This document shows positions 21,717 through 32,650 of a stretch of 64,000 bases of DNA, one piece after another. The notes under the pieces are model-generated. The model made no database searches. It had not been told where the DNA came from and saw only the letters and a list, made by a program, of their open reading frames with translations. Each line of letters starts with the position of its first letter. Position 1 is the stretch's first letter. The DNA comes from Bathynomus jamesi (taxonomy: Eukaryota > Arthropoda > Malacostraca > Isopoda > Cirolanidae). The position numbers and the translations under genes are program-made. Location: positions 124,001 to 188,000 of the forward strand of contig JAJOZX010005635.1 of NCBI GenBank assembly GCA_023014485.1, in the 5' to 3' direction.

Positions 21717-24307
21717 ATGGAACATTTAAAACTGAAACAGAAGTGTGCTGATCCTTTGCTGCGTCACAAAGGTCAGTGTCAAAGAAGAGTTTGAGAATTG
21801 TACCACAGGAACTTGTAAATAAGTTTCCCGATCTGCACTTAACACTACATCACAGACTTTGTAAGCAGTGTAGAGAACATCTTGAGTCCTTGCCTGAGAA
21901 AGGAATAGGCACTTTGAATTCAGACATAAATGATGATTCTTCTTGTAGTAGTGAACCACCTGAAGATCTTGAGAAAATTGAAAATGTTGACAATAGTGAT
22001 GCATCAACTTCAGAGCAAAACCATGAGATGTGTACTTTGAATGCTTCTTTTGTTTCAATTGGTGAATCACCCATAAAAAAGAGAAAGCTTGTAGAGCAAA
22101 AGTCATATGGAGCTAAAAAACTAAGCAAGGTGACAGAGACAGTTAAGAAGAGAATGGAAACAGTTGCAGGAAGAGATTTCTGACTCACAATTTAAGGAGC
22201 CATCTGGAGATGTAGACTGTTTAGAAATAATAAATCAACAAGGAAAAATTCAAAAATGAAAATACTAAAAGAAGTGATAAAATAAAAATCCTCACTGTAT
22301 TGCCCAAAAGTTGGAGCATTAGGAAAATTGCTTCAGAATTTAACACAACAAGGCATACAGCATCTATTGCTAAAAAAATAGTTGAAGAAAAAGGTGTCCT
22401 TTCAGACCCAAATCCAAAGGGTGGGAAAAGAATTAAACAGGATACTGTTGACGCTATTAAAGCATTTTATCTTTCAGAAGACATCAGTAGAACAATGCCA
22501 GGAAAGAAAGACTATTGTAGTATCATTGACAATGAAAGAGGAAGGATACATTTGCAAAAGCATCTTTTACTTTGCAATTTAAAAGAAGCCTATCATATTT
22601 TCAAGAAAGAAATCCTTTGGTTAAGGTGGGATTCAGTAAATTTGCAGAATTGCGTCTAAAGCAGTGTGTTATTGCTGGAGCAACAGGAACTCACTCAGTA
22701 TGTGTGTGTACAATTCATCAGAATGCCAAACTTATGTTTGTAGGAGCTGAATTAGAAAAACTAACTGCAAATGATGACACACCTATTAAGAATGTACGTC
22801 ATTGTGTTGCCTTTATGGAATGCAATCCTGCCTCACAGAAATGCTGCCTCAGACAATGTGAACAATGTGGAGATCCATCAGATTTAAAAAACAGACTACT
22901 GGACATATTTACAAACAACTTCATTGATATCATAAATTTTAAAAAGTGGACCAATACAGATCGGTCAAATCTTGAATCAGTAGAACTGAATACAGATGAA
23001 TATATTGACAATTCTGTAACCAACTGAAAGAATACCAGATACATGACTTCAAGACAAAGATGCAAGCAACTTATTACCGTGAAACAAAAATGTCTTTGAA
23101 AGATGGTGAGGTCCTTGCTGTGTGTGATTTTGCTGAAAATTATTCCTTTATTCTTCAAGATGAGGTTCAGAGCTTTCACTGGAACAATGAGATGGCTACT
23201 CTACATCCATTTGTTATTTACTATAAAAAGGAAGATGAGATTGCTCACCTTAGCTTTGTTATTATTTCAGAGTGTAACATCCATAAAACAGTTGCTGTAC
23301 ATTTGTTTCAAAAGCATCTGATAAAATTCCTAAAAGATAATCTCTCATCGGTTCCATCCACAAAATAATTTACTTTTCAGATGGGTGTGCAGGACAGTAT
23401 AAGAACTCAAAAACTTTTTAATCTTTGCCATCACAGAGATGATTTTGGAATTGAGGCAGAATGGAATTTTTTTGCAACAAGTCATGGAAAGGGACCCTGT
23501 GATGGTGTTGGAGGCACAGTTAAGAGATTAGCTGCAAAAGCTAGTCTACAACGACCTTATGATGAACAGATCCTTACTGCAGAACAGTTATATACATTTG
23601 CAAGTGAAAATATTGTAAATATAAAATGTCATTTTTCAACCAATAAAGAGCATGAAGAGGAAAGCCAACTTCTCCAAGAAAGACACTCAACTGCAAGGAC
23701 TATTGCTGGTACACAGAAATTACACCATTTACAGCCAGTTTCATTGACTTCTCTTAAGGTTAAACATTATTCATTATCAGATTATTCAAATATTGAGAAA
23801 GTTACTGAAAAGGAAGAAGTTGTGACTGACGAGAAAATACATGGTTTTGTTACTGCTGCATATGATGGCCATTGGTGGGTGGCATATGTGCTGGAAAAGA
23901 TACCAGAGAATAGAGAAGTAAAAGTCACATTCCTTCATCCTCATGGCCCAAACCCATCATTTGTGTATCCTGGTCGACCAGATGAATTAATCTTACCATA
24001 TTCAGATATTCTAACACAAGTTGAGGCATCTACTACTAATGGACGAACATACAGGATTTGCAAGAAGTTACTTTGAAGGCATCCAAAGCTTTGGCAGATC
24101 TACAGCACAGAAAGGTAAGAATTCAAAATTAAAATGGTCATGTAACTATATATACACTGCATACATTTTAAGTTGTGATAAATGGAAATCAATGAGCACT
24201 ATACCTATACATATTGTATGTACATTTTAATATGTTACTTGTATTTGTTAATTAGGTAGCTATCTAGGTATACATTAAAAATTGTTTTCTCTTCTAGAAA
24301 TCACAAT
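21717..24307 (+). pseudogene. Sola-like transposase gene, frameshifted, with a probable terminal intron
   Basis: Begins near ATG 21717, just after a good 3' splice acceptor (TTTTCTTTTCAG, ends 21679). Successive segments in different frames are all parts of one protein. A Cys-rich N-terminus (HRLCKQCREHLESL) is followed by a basic linker, a helix-turn-helix-like WSIRKIASEFNTTRHTASIA (about 22315), and a Cys-rich block ending CCLRQCEQCGDPSDLKNRL with FKKWTNTDRSNLE. The catalytic-looking blocks are VCDFAENYSFILQDEVQSFH (23120), YFSDGCAGQYKN (about 23370) and SHGKGPCDGVGGTVKR (about 23480). The C-terminal domain reads YDGHWWVAYVLE and FLHPHGPNPSF. The three Asp candidates fit the three-Asp catalysis reported for Sola. 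At least five frame breaks make it inactive as read. Other pieces of the family are at 50758 and 57546. Confidence 0.75.
24115..24297 (+). other. Predicted GT-AG intron in the Sola-like transposase
   Basis: AAAG|GTAAGA at the donor and CTCTTCTAG at the acceptor, with a pyrimidine-rich run before it, 183 bases. Joining gives only three more codons before TAA. Prediction only, from splice consensus. Confidence 0.5.
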
Positions 24308-25045
24308 AAATTGGGTGGCCCACAAGAATCTTGTCAACTACTGAAAACCATCACATACATGCACAACATACAGGTGAGGTGGGTAAAGAACAAATATTTA
24401 AAAATAAGCATTTGCTTGTTTGTAGAAGGCTGCAGATAGTATGTAGATATGGGTTGTATTTGTAAGAGATTGAGCTGACCTTAGACAAAAATGGTTACTG
24501 ACATACAAGTCACAAAGTCATGACTTTTTGACAATTTTTGTATAAAATTACTTTTTCAAAATGTTGCTTGAATTCATTATTTTTTATACATTGAACTAGT
24601 TATCAGCCACTTACAGCTTCTTGGGATTTTGTTGTACATGACTCAAGGTATTAATGTAAAAAAATTGAATTTTTTAGGAGAAGGTATTTTTTTTTATTCA
24701 AGGTCAAAGGTCAACTTTTGAAGGGATTTTTTTATTTTCACAGTAGAGATATTTAACAAGAGACAATAAACAAGGGGCTACTAAAGAGCTTTAAAATGAG
24801 ACCAAAATCAATGCTCTAGCTTTAATAGTGTTTAGTTACACCATTTTGAAAATAGTCATTTAACGCAAAAAAGGTCAAAATGTCACAAATCTGTGACCTT
24901 GTATCTCAGTAACCAAAGGTCAGTCAGCTCTAATAATTTGGGAATTTAAGTTTGGCATGTATATCTGCTATTGTGCCAAGTATGAGCAAAATTGAAAGGG
25001 GTGAGTGTTTTAGGTGGCTGACTTGACATGGAATGACCCAGCCCA

Positions 25046-25802
25046 CAGGGTGGGCCGTAAGTTTCCATACATAGGAAAAATAAACATTTTTTTATGGACA
25101 ACCATTTTTATTTATATAATATGCTCTACATGGTTGCCATTGTTTTGAAAACACATTTCAATACGTGTTCCCCACTGTTGATGAACACGCATTAGCACAG
25201 TTGACGTTATGCTTGTAATGGCGTTGGTGATACATTCCTTTAGATGATTTATGTCTCGTATCTTTTCCTGATACACCATGGCCTTCAAGTGCCCCCAAAG
25301 ATAGAAATCAAGGGGGGTGAGATCTGGGATCTGGGAGGCCACTCCACAGGACCACGCTGACCAATCCAAGCATCCGGAAACTGCTGATCCAAATACCGAC
25401 GCACGTGAAGACCATAATGAGGTGGAGCTCCATCTTGCTGGAAGTAAACTAGGAAGTTACCTTCCTCGTTTAGCAGGGATGGGAAAATCTCTTCTTGCAA
25501 CATGTTAAGATACCTTTCGGCATTAAGATTTCCACTGACAAAAATTGGTCCAATAATTCTGTCACCCCATATCCTGGCCCACACCATCACTTTACTGGCA
25601 CCTTGCATCTTCGTCGGACTCAGCCAGTTAGGGTTAGCATTACTCCAATAACGTATGTTTTGCCGATTAACCTCTCCATTGACGTAAAAATTTGCTTCAT
25701 CAGTAAACAAGATCTTACGTCAAACGCATATTCTTAGGGTATCTGAAACATAAAAACAAACATTTAATTTTTCCTATGTATGGAAACTTATGGCCCACCC
25801 TG
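25046..25802 (-). mobile_element. mariner-like DNA transposon, short
   Basis: Termini CAGGGTGGGCCGTAAGTTTC and, inverted, CAGGGTGGGCCATAAGTTTC, with further inverted match through CATACATAGGAAAAAT. TA follows on the right; the left flank is CA, probably a mutated TA. It lies two bases beyond the AGCC duplication of the Sola-like element. About 757 bp, so shorter than a full mariner (about 1.3 kb). Confidence 0.88.
25112..25710 (-). pseudogene. mariner-like transposase, N-terminus missing, frameshifted
   Basis: The minus-strand frame 25710-25285 begins at [17 protein letters not shown] (first catalytic Asp), followed by [17 protein letters not shown] and [19 protein letters not shown] (second Asp). 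The C-terminal part, [18 protein letters not shown] (third acidic position, Asp), is in another frame (25369-25112). The N-terminal DNA-binding helix-turn-helix domain is absent; the remaining sequence to the 5' end of the element is too short for it. Inactive as it stands. Confidence 0.9.
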
Positions 25803-25814
25803 TATATATATATA

Positions 25815-25851
<37 letters not shown>
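25803..25851. repeat. (TA)n microsatellite with one interruption
   Basis: TA units directly after the mariner terminus, interrupted once. ORFs across it are not genes. Confidence 0.95.
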
Positions 25852-25854
<3 letters not shown>

Positions 25855-25902
25855 GTTCACAAACCTCTTCTCCACACCATTACCAGTTCCAGCAAAATGT
25901 CA

Positions 25903-26127
25903 TTACCAAATACCTCTTTCAGTTATTAATTTATCTAGTTTATTCTTTGAAGTCTCCAAAGTATGGGAACTTGCATCTTCTTCATCTAAGCTATTCCAGA
26001 ATTTTACTATTCTATTTGAAAAACTATGTTGTACTAACTGTGATTTACATCTTTGCTGAAAGAGCTTAAGGCTATGGCCTCTTGGGTTAATATGTTTTAA
26101 ATGATATGGGCTGGACCTGTAAATCAA
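25903..26127 (-). pseudogene. CR1-like LINE C-terminal fragment
   Basis: 74 codons: SSPYHLKHINPRGHSLKLF, then HSFSNRIVKFWNSLDEEDAS and NKLDKLITERGIW and a stop. This is the conserved C-terminus of CR1-type ORF2, the most commonly retained part because insertions truncate from the 5' side. Bounded on the right by the palindromic repeat cluster. Confidence 0.8.
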
Positions 26128-27324
26128 AATAACTTTTTATGAGGTAGTTTTAGTTGCTTTATTCAAATTTTCACTCATTTTTTGTGCAAATTTGTTCAAA
26201 TGTACTTATTTTAATAAAATATATTTCCTGTTTTGGCCGTAATGTACTTTTTTCATAAAATATTTTTCCTGATTGGGCAATTTTTTCACTACTCTGGGAC
26301 TTAGTTAGTTGGTTTCTGTTCTGGCTATTTTTTTTCCCTAATTGGATTCAGTTTGGTCGTGTTTTTGATAGAATTATGATGTGCTGTTCGTGTGGTTTTG
26401 ACTTTGAGAACTTGATTTGTCATGTGCTCTAGATGAACAAAGCATTGGATATTTTCATCAATTATGGTGTTATTCTCTCATCCTTAACTTGCCAAAATGT
26501 GACAGTGAGTGCCTAATACGAAAAGATCAGAAGATATTTAAGTGAAATAACCAATATTAACCTGTTAGGTTAATTGAATGCCCAGTTAGGCCAATTGAAT
26601 GCCTGGGTAGGTCAACTGTACACCCTTGATGATTGGTTAAGTTAAGTCGATATTTTTGTTAGTTTAAATGAAAATGACATGGCCTGAAGTTGAAATGAAA
26701 AATATCTTTTTCTAGTGTATTTTAGTGTGCTCTATTGAAATATAACCTTCATTTCCTGTGCAAATATGATGAAATATGACTGAAATAATGTAAACAAATT
26801 CTTATTTCTTTACATTTGCACAGGAAATGAAGGGGTAATTATGTATATTGAGTAACTCAGTCATTTTACACACCAAAATACATTTTTCTAGTAGTATTTG
26901 ATGTGATTTGTTCAAATATGACCTCCATTTCCCTCAGAAATGAGATCCAACAAAGTTATAGTACTTTGAAGTTTGGCTCATTTTCAAGGGAAATGGAGGT
27001 CAAAATCTAAGCAAAACATATAAAATATTACTAGAAAAATGTATTTTGGTATTAACCTAACCTAACTTTACCTAACCTAACCCTAAAACTAACATAAGTG
27101 GAAATAGTAACCTAAAATGCCTAAAATTAACGAAAATATCATTACTTAACCTAACCAATCATCAAGGGCATTCAGTTGGCCTAACTGGTTAATATTGGTT
27201 ATTTCACCTAAATATCTTCTGATCTTTTCGTATTAGGCACTCACTGTCACATTTCGGGCAAGTTAAGGATGAGAGAATAACCCCATAATTGATAAAAACA
27301 TCTAATGCTTTCTCTTCATCTAGG

Positions 27325-28540
27325 CAAAGCTGGGCACAAACCATTAATCCATTAATCGTTAATTAACGAAGTTAACTTTTTCGTTAACGATTTAACTTTT
27401 AAGTTAACTTTGAAAATCATTATCGGACTAATTAACTTCCGTTACATTTAACTTCCGTTAACTCAAGTCCGTTAACCCAAAAAATTCATAAATAAACGTT
27501 TAAAAGTTTCTATTATTTTCAGTGCTGCGCAGGTGCGCAATTAATCCGCCACTGTTAATAGTGATGAACGAATTTCCATTTCCGCAGTGCAAAATCAGGC
27601 GATATATTTGTTTCCGTCGCCACAATTTGTGTCTTACCAAATATGGTAGTTATTTATGGCATTGGTTTGAGCAAAACATGGTTGACTGTAAAATCAGGTG
27701 GAAAGATTTGCCATTTGAGTTGAATGTTTCAACTTCTTTCAAGAAATATCATGAGCATTTTAAGGCACTTTCAATAATATATATGTAACAATTACAACAA
27801 ATAACTACATTCGTTTCATTTGCAGTCTGTCTCTTGCGCAACATGTTTGTGCTTGTGAATATTTAAAAATAATCATTGTCAAGTAAGTCATGTATATTTA
27901 TAATATGTCTGTGAGTACCTTATTAGTAGTCTCCTTGATACATTTCAAGAACCATAAAACTGATCAGGTAAGATTTCAATTCTCATGTCACTTTGATGAC
28001 ATAAATTAAGTCAATTGATGTCTTATAATGGGAGCGTTTTCACCTTAACCCTTTATGTCCTGGCGGTACTTCTAGGTACCACATCTTTAAAATCTCCATA
28101 ATTATTTTTCTACCCGGTTGATCCTGCCGGTACTTTCAAGTCCCAATGTGAATTAGTTTCTTTATGAGATAATAGATGGCGTTGAGAAGTAAATGTGAAC
28201 ATGTGGTGCCAGAGGCTGTTTACTCTTTAGTATCTCTGCCATCCCCTCCAGTGCTGCAGTGGAGCGTTTGTTTTCTATGGGCAAGGACATCCTGAGGGCC
28301 AAGAGATCATCCCTGACTGATGAAAACTTTGATATGCTAATTTTCATGAAGGGCAACATGCATCTCATGGACAAAATGGAGAACGAGAAGAAGAGGGAAA
28401 ATTAAATTATATATATATTGTGTTTTTCATTTTTTTTATAATAAAAGTTAACGTTAACGGTTTATCGGTAATTTCCATTACATGTTTAATGGATTAACGG
28501 TTAACGAAGTTAACTTTTTGGTTAACGGTGCCCACCACTG
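27325..28540 (+). mobile_element. hAT remnant nested in the palindrome
   Basis: Left terminus CAAAGCTGGGCAC, right terminus inverted CAGTGGTGGGCAC. Flanks CATCTAGG (27317-27324) and CATCTACG (28541-28548) match at seven of eight, an old hAT duplication. Both ends carry subterminal GTTAACTT/AAGTTAAC repeats. The interior keeps a transposase C-terminus at 28225-28405. Confidence 0.8.
28225..28405 (+). pseudogene. hAT transposase dimerisation-domain fragment
   Basis: An open frame with SAAVERLFSMGKDILRAKRS followed by LTDENFDMLIFMKGN and a stop matches the hAT C-terminal dimerisation domain. The start is not preserved and the core is missing. The frame is not disturbed over this short stretch. 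Confidence 0.75.
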
Positions 28541-29169
28541 CATCTACGGCACATGATGACTCAAGTTCTCAAAGTCAGAAACCACACGAACAGCACGTCA
28601 TAATTCTATCACAAACACGACCAAACTGAATCCAATTACAAAAACAAAAATAGCCACAACAGAAAACATCCAACTAATTAAGTCGCAGAGTAGCAAAAAA
28701 ATAGCCCAAGCCTAGGTCATATATCATATTTTCATGATGTCACCAGGCAAATATTGGGAGGGTGGGAAAAAATGTCGCAAAAATGTCATAATATTCAAAT
28801 CTATATAATTTGGTAAGGACGCATCTGCGAGCATAGTGACTTATATGAAAATGATGAGAAAATTATGCTTTAATATTTTATAATTATATTTGCTTTTGAT
28901 ATTCTGAGTACGATAAAACTTATATTAACCAATGAAGGTTATATTTGAACAGAGCACACCAAAATACTCTAGAAAAATGTATTTTTCATTTCAACTTCAG
29001 GCCATGTCATTTGTGATATAATTACTGCCTCTTGTCCTATCATTGTGATATTTTGTGAAAAGAGAGTGGAAGTCTAGGTTAATATTCATCTTTTCACCCG
29101 CTCACACGCGGTTAAAACGGTATAATATATTGAATTGCTATTCAAAACTGATAAGAAAATATATATCTT

Positions 29170-29790
29170 ATGTTGTGCAAATTTGTTCAAATGTACTTAT
29201 TTTAATAATATATTTCCTGTTTTGGCTATAATGTACTTTTTTCATAAAATACTTTTCCTGATTGGGCTATTTTTCGCTACCCTGCGACTTAATTAGTTGG
29301 TTGGGTTTTGTTCTGGCTATTTATTTTTCCTAATTGGATTCAGTAGTGGTGCTTGCGATAGAATTATGATGTGCCATTCATGTGATTTTGACTTTGAGAA
29401 CTTGATTCATCATGTGCCCTAGATGAAGATAAAGGATTGGATGTTTTTATCAATTACAGCATTATTCTCTCATCCTTAACTTGCCCAAAATGTGACAGAG
29501 AGTGCCTAATACGAAAAGATCAGAAGATATTTAGGTGAAATAACCAATATTAACCTGTTGGGTTAATTGAGTGCCCAGTTAGGTCAACTGAATGCCCGGT
29601 TAGGTCAACTGAATGCCCGGTTAGGTCAACTGAATGCCCGGTTAGGTCAACTGAATGCCCGGTTAGGTCAACTGAATGCCCGGTTAGGTCAACTGAATGC
29701 CCGGTTAGGTCAACTGAATGCCCGGTTAGGTCAACTGAATGCCCTTGATGATTGGTTAGGTTGTTATGATATTTTTGTTAGTTTAAATGA
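29170..29790. repeat. Third copy of the palindrome arm with GGTTAGGTCAA repeats
   Basis: TGTGCAAATTTGTTCAAATG, ATTTCCTGTTTTGGC and GCCTAATACGAAAAGATCAG repeat the order seen at 26180-26540. The copy ends in the 21-bp array and a GCCCTTGATGATTGGTTAGG segment that is shared with 12740, 13270, 26620 and 30310. Confidence 0.75.
29572..29740 (+). repeat. 21-bp minisatellite, eight units
   Basis: Unit GCCCGGTTAGGTCAACTGAAT, eight near-identical copies without spacers. One unit of the same sequence occurs in other copies of the surrounding repeat, so the array expanded locally. The seven-residue repeat in the ORF across it (LGQLNAR) is a by-product. Confidence 0.95.
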
Positions 29791-29841
29791 AAATGATAAG
29801 AGCAAACTTTTCTGGTTAATTTTGAGGTGTTTTGTATGAAA

Positions 29842-29926
29842 CTGCCATCTGTTTCCTGTGAAAATGCATAGTTTTTGAGATGATGATATCTTGAAAACTA
29901 TGCATTTGCACAGGAAATGGATGGCA
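29842..29926. repeat. Short foldback
   Basis: ACTGCCATCTGTTTCCTGTG and AAATGCATAGTTTT are followed by their inverse complement (about 35-base arms, 15-base loop). Confidence 0.85.
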
Positions 29927-30290
29927 TAAAAACAGACTGGGTGTAAAAACGAATAATTACCAAAGTCTATATTATCTAACCCAAGTTTCATTTGGAAAAC
30001 AAAGCTACTTGGGTCTATTGAGTTTATTCAAATCATAAGCTTAGAGGATGTTAGACAGGAAAGGGGATGATATCCTGTTTTGGCATCCCAAATTATTTAA
30101 CAATTACAAAATAAACAAATAGCTTCCCAAATACAAGCAATTGGCAAATGTGTATATTTAGTTGCATCCTGACATGTACAATAATGCAGTGTCCTGTGTG
30201 ATACACTTGTCTATGTATTAAAAATAAATGCTCACATTTTTGGTAAAAGTTGCTTAAAATTAATTGAAACCAATGTGAAAATTATTGACT

Positions 30291-30419
30291 GCCCAGTTAG
30301 GTCAACTGTACCCCCTTGATGATTGGTTAGGTTGTCATGATATTTTTGTTAGTTTAATTGAAAATATCACGACTTAACTTATCCAATCATCAAGGGCATA
30401 CAGTTGACTTAACTGGGCA
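30291..30419. repeat. Foldback mini element of the GGTTAGGTCAACTG family
   Basis: GCCCAGTTAGGTCAACTGTA and CCCTTGATGATTGGTTAGG return inverted after a central ATATTTTTGTTAG loop. A compact, almost complete copy that shows the basic unit of the repeat family scattered through the window. Confidence 0.85.
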
Positions 30420-30532
30420 TTCCAGCCATGTTTTCTCATAAGAAATCAACAAAAATGATTCATCAAAACAAAGCTAATGGTGTTAAATAATTTGGGATAC
30501 CAAAGTGGGATATTGCTAGAAAGGGATTTTGG

Positions 30533-31365
30533 TGGACAAACTGGTGTCACATATTCAACTGTCCACTGTATTGAACTGTCCTCTGAGCACTTCTGCGAAT
30601 GCGCAAAACAGATGTCACAAATTGTGGTGGCTTGTGGTTTGAATCATCCACTGTTTGTTTTGTTTGCTAGTTTTTCGCTTTAATTTTCAATTTTAAGATA
30701 GTTTCTTGTAAATTTGCTTGGTTTACTAGTTGCTTTCATTCAATTTGCAGTTTTCCGAGATATTTTAATTAAGTTGTACAATGGCTGATAATGAAATGCA
30801 GAACAGATCGGAAAGATTGAAAAAGTATTTGTAGTATGAAAACTGTGTAGTCAAAATATAAAGAAAAAATATACCTAGTTGAATTATAGTTGAACAGTAA
30901 AAAACTATATAATTTGAAATATAAAAAAAATCATACCATTGCATTTTTTGGAATTTTTTCGTGGGAGGCCTCTCCCTCTTCTACTAACTCTGGCTGTGCC
31001 ACTGCCACCTCCCATTAAAAATCTTAATTTCATATAAATGCAATAATAAAAGGTTGATTTCTCAATAATGATGAAAATCAACAGTCATGTAAATATTCAT
31101 GAGATTATTGTTTATATTACAAATTGAATTCCATAATTGATTAATAAATGCAGTTCAATTATGTATTTATACATGACATGCTTATCATTTCACAGATGCG
31201 CATAAATGCTAGTGGATGGTTCAAACCAGTGGTCACTTCAAATCATGAGTGCTATATTCTGAACTGTCCACTAGATTTCGCGCATGTGCAGAAGTGCTCA
31301 GAGGACAGTTCAATACAGCGGACAGTTCAATACAGCGGACAGCTGAATACATGACACTGGGACCC
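30533..31365. mobile_element. Nonautonomous TIR element
   Basis: GTGTCACATATTCAACTGTC, GTATTGAACTGTCCTCTGAG and CACTTCTGCGAATGCGC at 30543-30605 return inverted at 31270-31360, and GGTTTGAATCATCCACT also has an inverted partner near 31213. The repeats are about 120 bp and imperfect. The right arm has an extra copy of a CGGACAGTTCAATACAG unit. No transposase inside. The rest of 30440-31600 shows no gene. Confidence 0.65.
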
Positions 31366-31624
31366 CAAATTTTGTGTTAATTAGTAATTACATTACATTA
31401 CATTTCATATGGAAAACATGAAGCCACTCAGGCCTATCGAGGTAATCCAAGTCATGAGCTACATTTTTTTAATAAAATCTTGTAAGATATGAAACTCAAG
31501 TCAGCTAATTAATATACAATTGTTACTCCTACCATAGTAGCCTATATAACTGAAGCAAAGAATATACACTATATACAATCTACAAACTCTCTCACTCATG
31601 AAAGTGTCTACATTTTTCTTAAAA

Positions 31625-32635
31625 TTAACTAACATCATATAGGAAGTCATTCCAAAAATCTATTATTCTATGAGTGAAGAAGTATTTTCGTAGATCAAGT
31701 TTACGAGTCTGTTTCCTAATTTTCTTATTATGCTCGTGAATTATCCCATCAGTATCTAGTGAGAAAAAGTTACGTATATCTAAATTGTTCAAACCTGAAA
31801 ATATTTTGAACATCTATCCCTGTAGGTAAATTTGCAATTTCGGCCCCAATTTGTTTTGAACATGAAACTTGTGTTTTTCCCATGCGATTCATTCAAATTT
31901 GGCATCTGTTTCCATCACAAATCACTCATTTTTTAGATATCCCCCCCATCAAAAGCCAAAAATGAGTGATTTACGATGAAAATGGATGTCAAATTTGAGT
32001 GAATCCTATCAAAAAACATAAGTTTCATAACCCAACTCAGTCTAATCTAACCTAACCTAACACCATGAGAACGAAAGAAACTGAGTGAGTCAATATTATT
32101 ATTAAAAAATTTATGAATCATTTCAAACAGAGTAAGAGCACAACCTTCACATACTGTAGCCATGGCTAGACTTGAGACAATATGGCAGACCCAAAATTAT
32201 TATATTTATTATCTCCGTTATTATCCATTTGTGATGGAAGTGGTATTAGAAAAAGTTGTCCAAAATGAAGAGATACAGCTAAACAACACATCAAAATTGC
32301 CGAGAACTGATTGGGGCTGAAACTGCAATAATACCTCCCTATATTCCAATCTTAGGTTAGGGATAAGCTTGGTTGTCCTACGTTGCACACCTTCAAGCAT
32401 ATCAATATCATGTCTAAGATGAGAGGACCAAGCTTGAATGCAGTATTCTGAGTTAGGCCTAATGTAAGAATTATATAATTTACAGATGACTTCCTTACTC
32501 TTGTAACTAACATTCCTCATAATAACACCTAACATTTTATTTGCTTTATTTGTAGCCTCTAAGCACTGCTGAGAAAATTTTAGATCACTACAAACTATAA
32601 TGCCAAGACACTTTCCTTTCTAACATCCAACCAGT
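31625..32635 (-). pseudogene. CR1-like LINE, 3' half of a copy split by Gypsy element 2
   Basis: The minus-strand segment 32535-32221 reads VICKLYNSYIRPNSEYCIQA, LEGVQRRTTKLIPNLRLEY, the RT thumb region. Segment 31813-31625 reads FKIFSGLNNLDIRNFFSLD and KYFFTHRIIDFWNDF, the C-terminus. A foldback (31860-32040) separates them. The 5' continuation of this LINE is at 44859-45633, on the other side of Gypsy element 2. Confidence 0.85.
31860..32040. repeat. Foldback mini element in a LINE
   Basis: GAAACTTGTGTTTTTC and GAATGACTTT-like arms: ATTCATTCAAATTTG and ATCACTCATTTTT return inverted as AAAAATGAGTGAT and CAAATTTGAGTGAAT. Arms are about 70 bp. Followed by AACCTAACCTAAC. Confidence 0.75.
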
Positions 32636-32650
32636 TCCCTTGCATCTCAT

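Larger units (their letters stand above)
15832..25039 (+). mobile_element. Sola-like DNA transposon with long terminal inverted repeats, 4-bp target duplication
   Basis: The left end starts GGGTCATTCCATGTCAA at 15832 and the right end is its inverse at 25039. Both are flanked by AGCC (15828-15831 and 25040-25043). The inverted repeats extend about 460 bp: nearly all of 15832-16290 reappears inverted in 24580-25039, including repeated GGTCA/TGACC half-sites. The element without the nested retrotransposon is about 4.2 kb and carries one gene (21717-24307). A 4-bp duplication with a three-Asp type transposase is how the Sola superfamily is described, so I assign it there with moderate confidence. 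The left repeat is interrupted by an LTR retrotransposon at 16291-21314, which occurred after Sola-like insertion. Confidence 0.8.
26150..28730. repeat. Large palindromic repeat, right arm split by a hAT element
   Basis: The left arm (about 26330-26690) has TGTGGTTTTGACTTTGAGAA, GACAGTGAGTGCCTAATACG and GAAAAGATCAGAAGATATTT. The same motifs occur inverted at about 27140-27325 and 28545-28720. The spacer holds CAAATATGA repeats and further inverted GGTTAGGTCAA sequence. A third copy in the left-arm orientation lies at 29170-29790. Element class unknown; the long arms suggest a foldback type. Confidence 0.75.

Noticed and set aside
28111..28130. CCGGTTGATCCTGCCGG, matching the 5' end of small-subunit rRNA genes
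   Set aside because: The match covers only about 17-20 bases, and the flanks on both sides do not continue as rRNA. It lies inside a hAT remnant beside another CCTGGCGGTAC motif, so chance or a tiny captured piece is more likely than an rRNA gene.
29572..29740. Regularly spaced repeats resembling a CRISPR array
   Set aside because: The 21-bp units are directly adjacent with no spacers, and the context is eukaryotic transposons. It is a minisatellite.
32041..32075. AACCTAACCTAAC as interstitial telomere
   Set aside because: Only two to three units and tied to foldback repeat ends elsewhere in the window.
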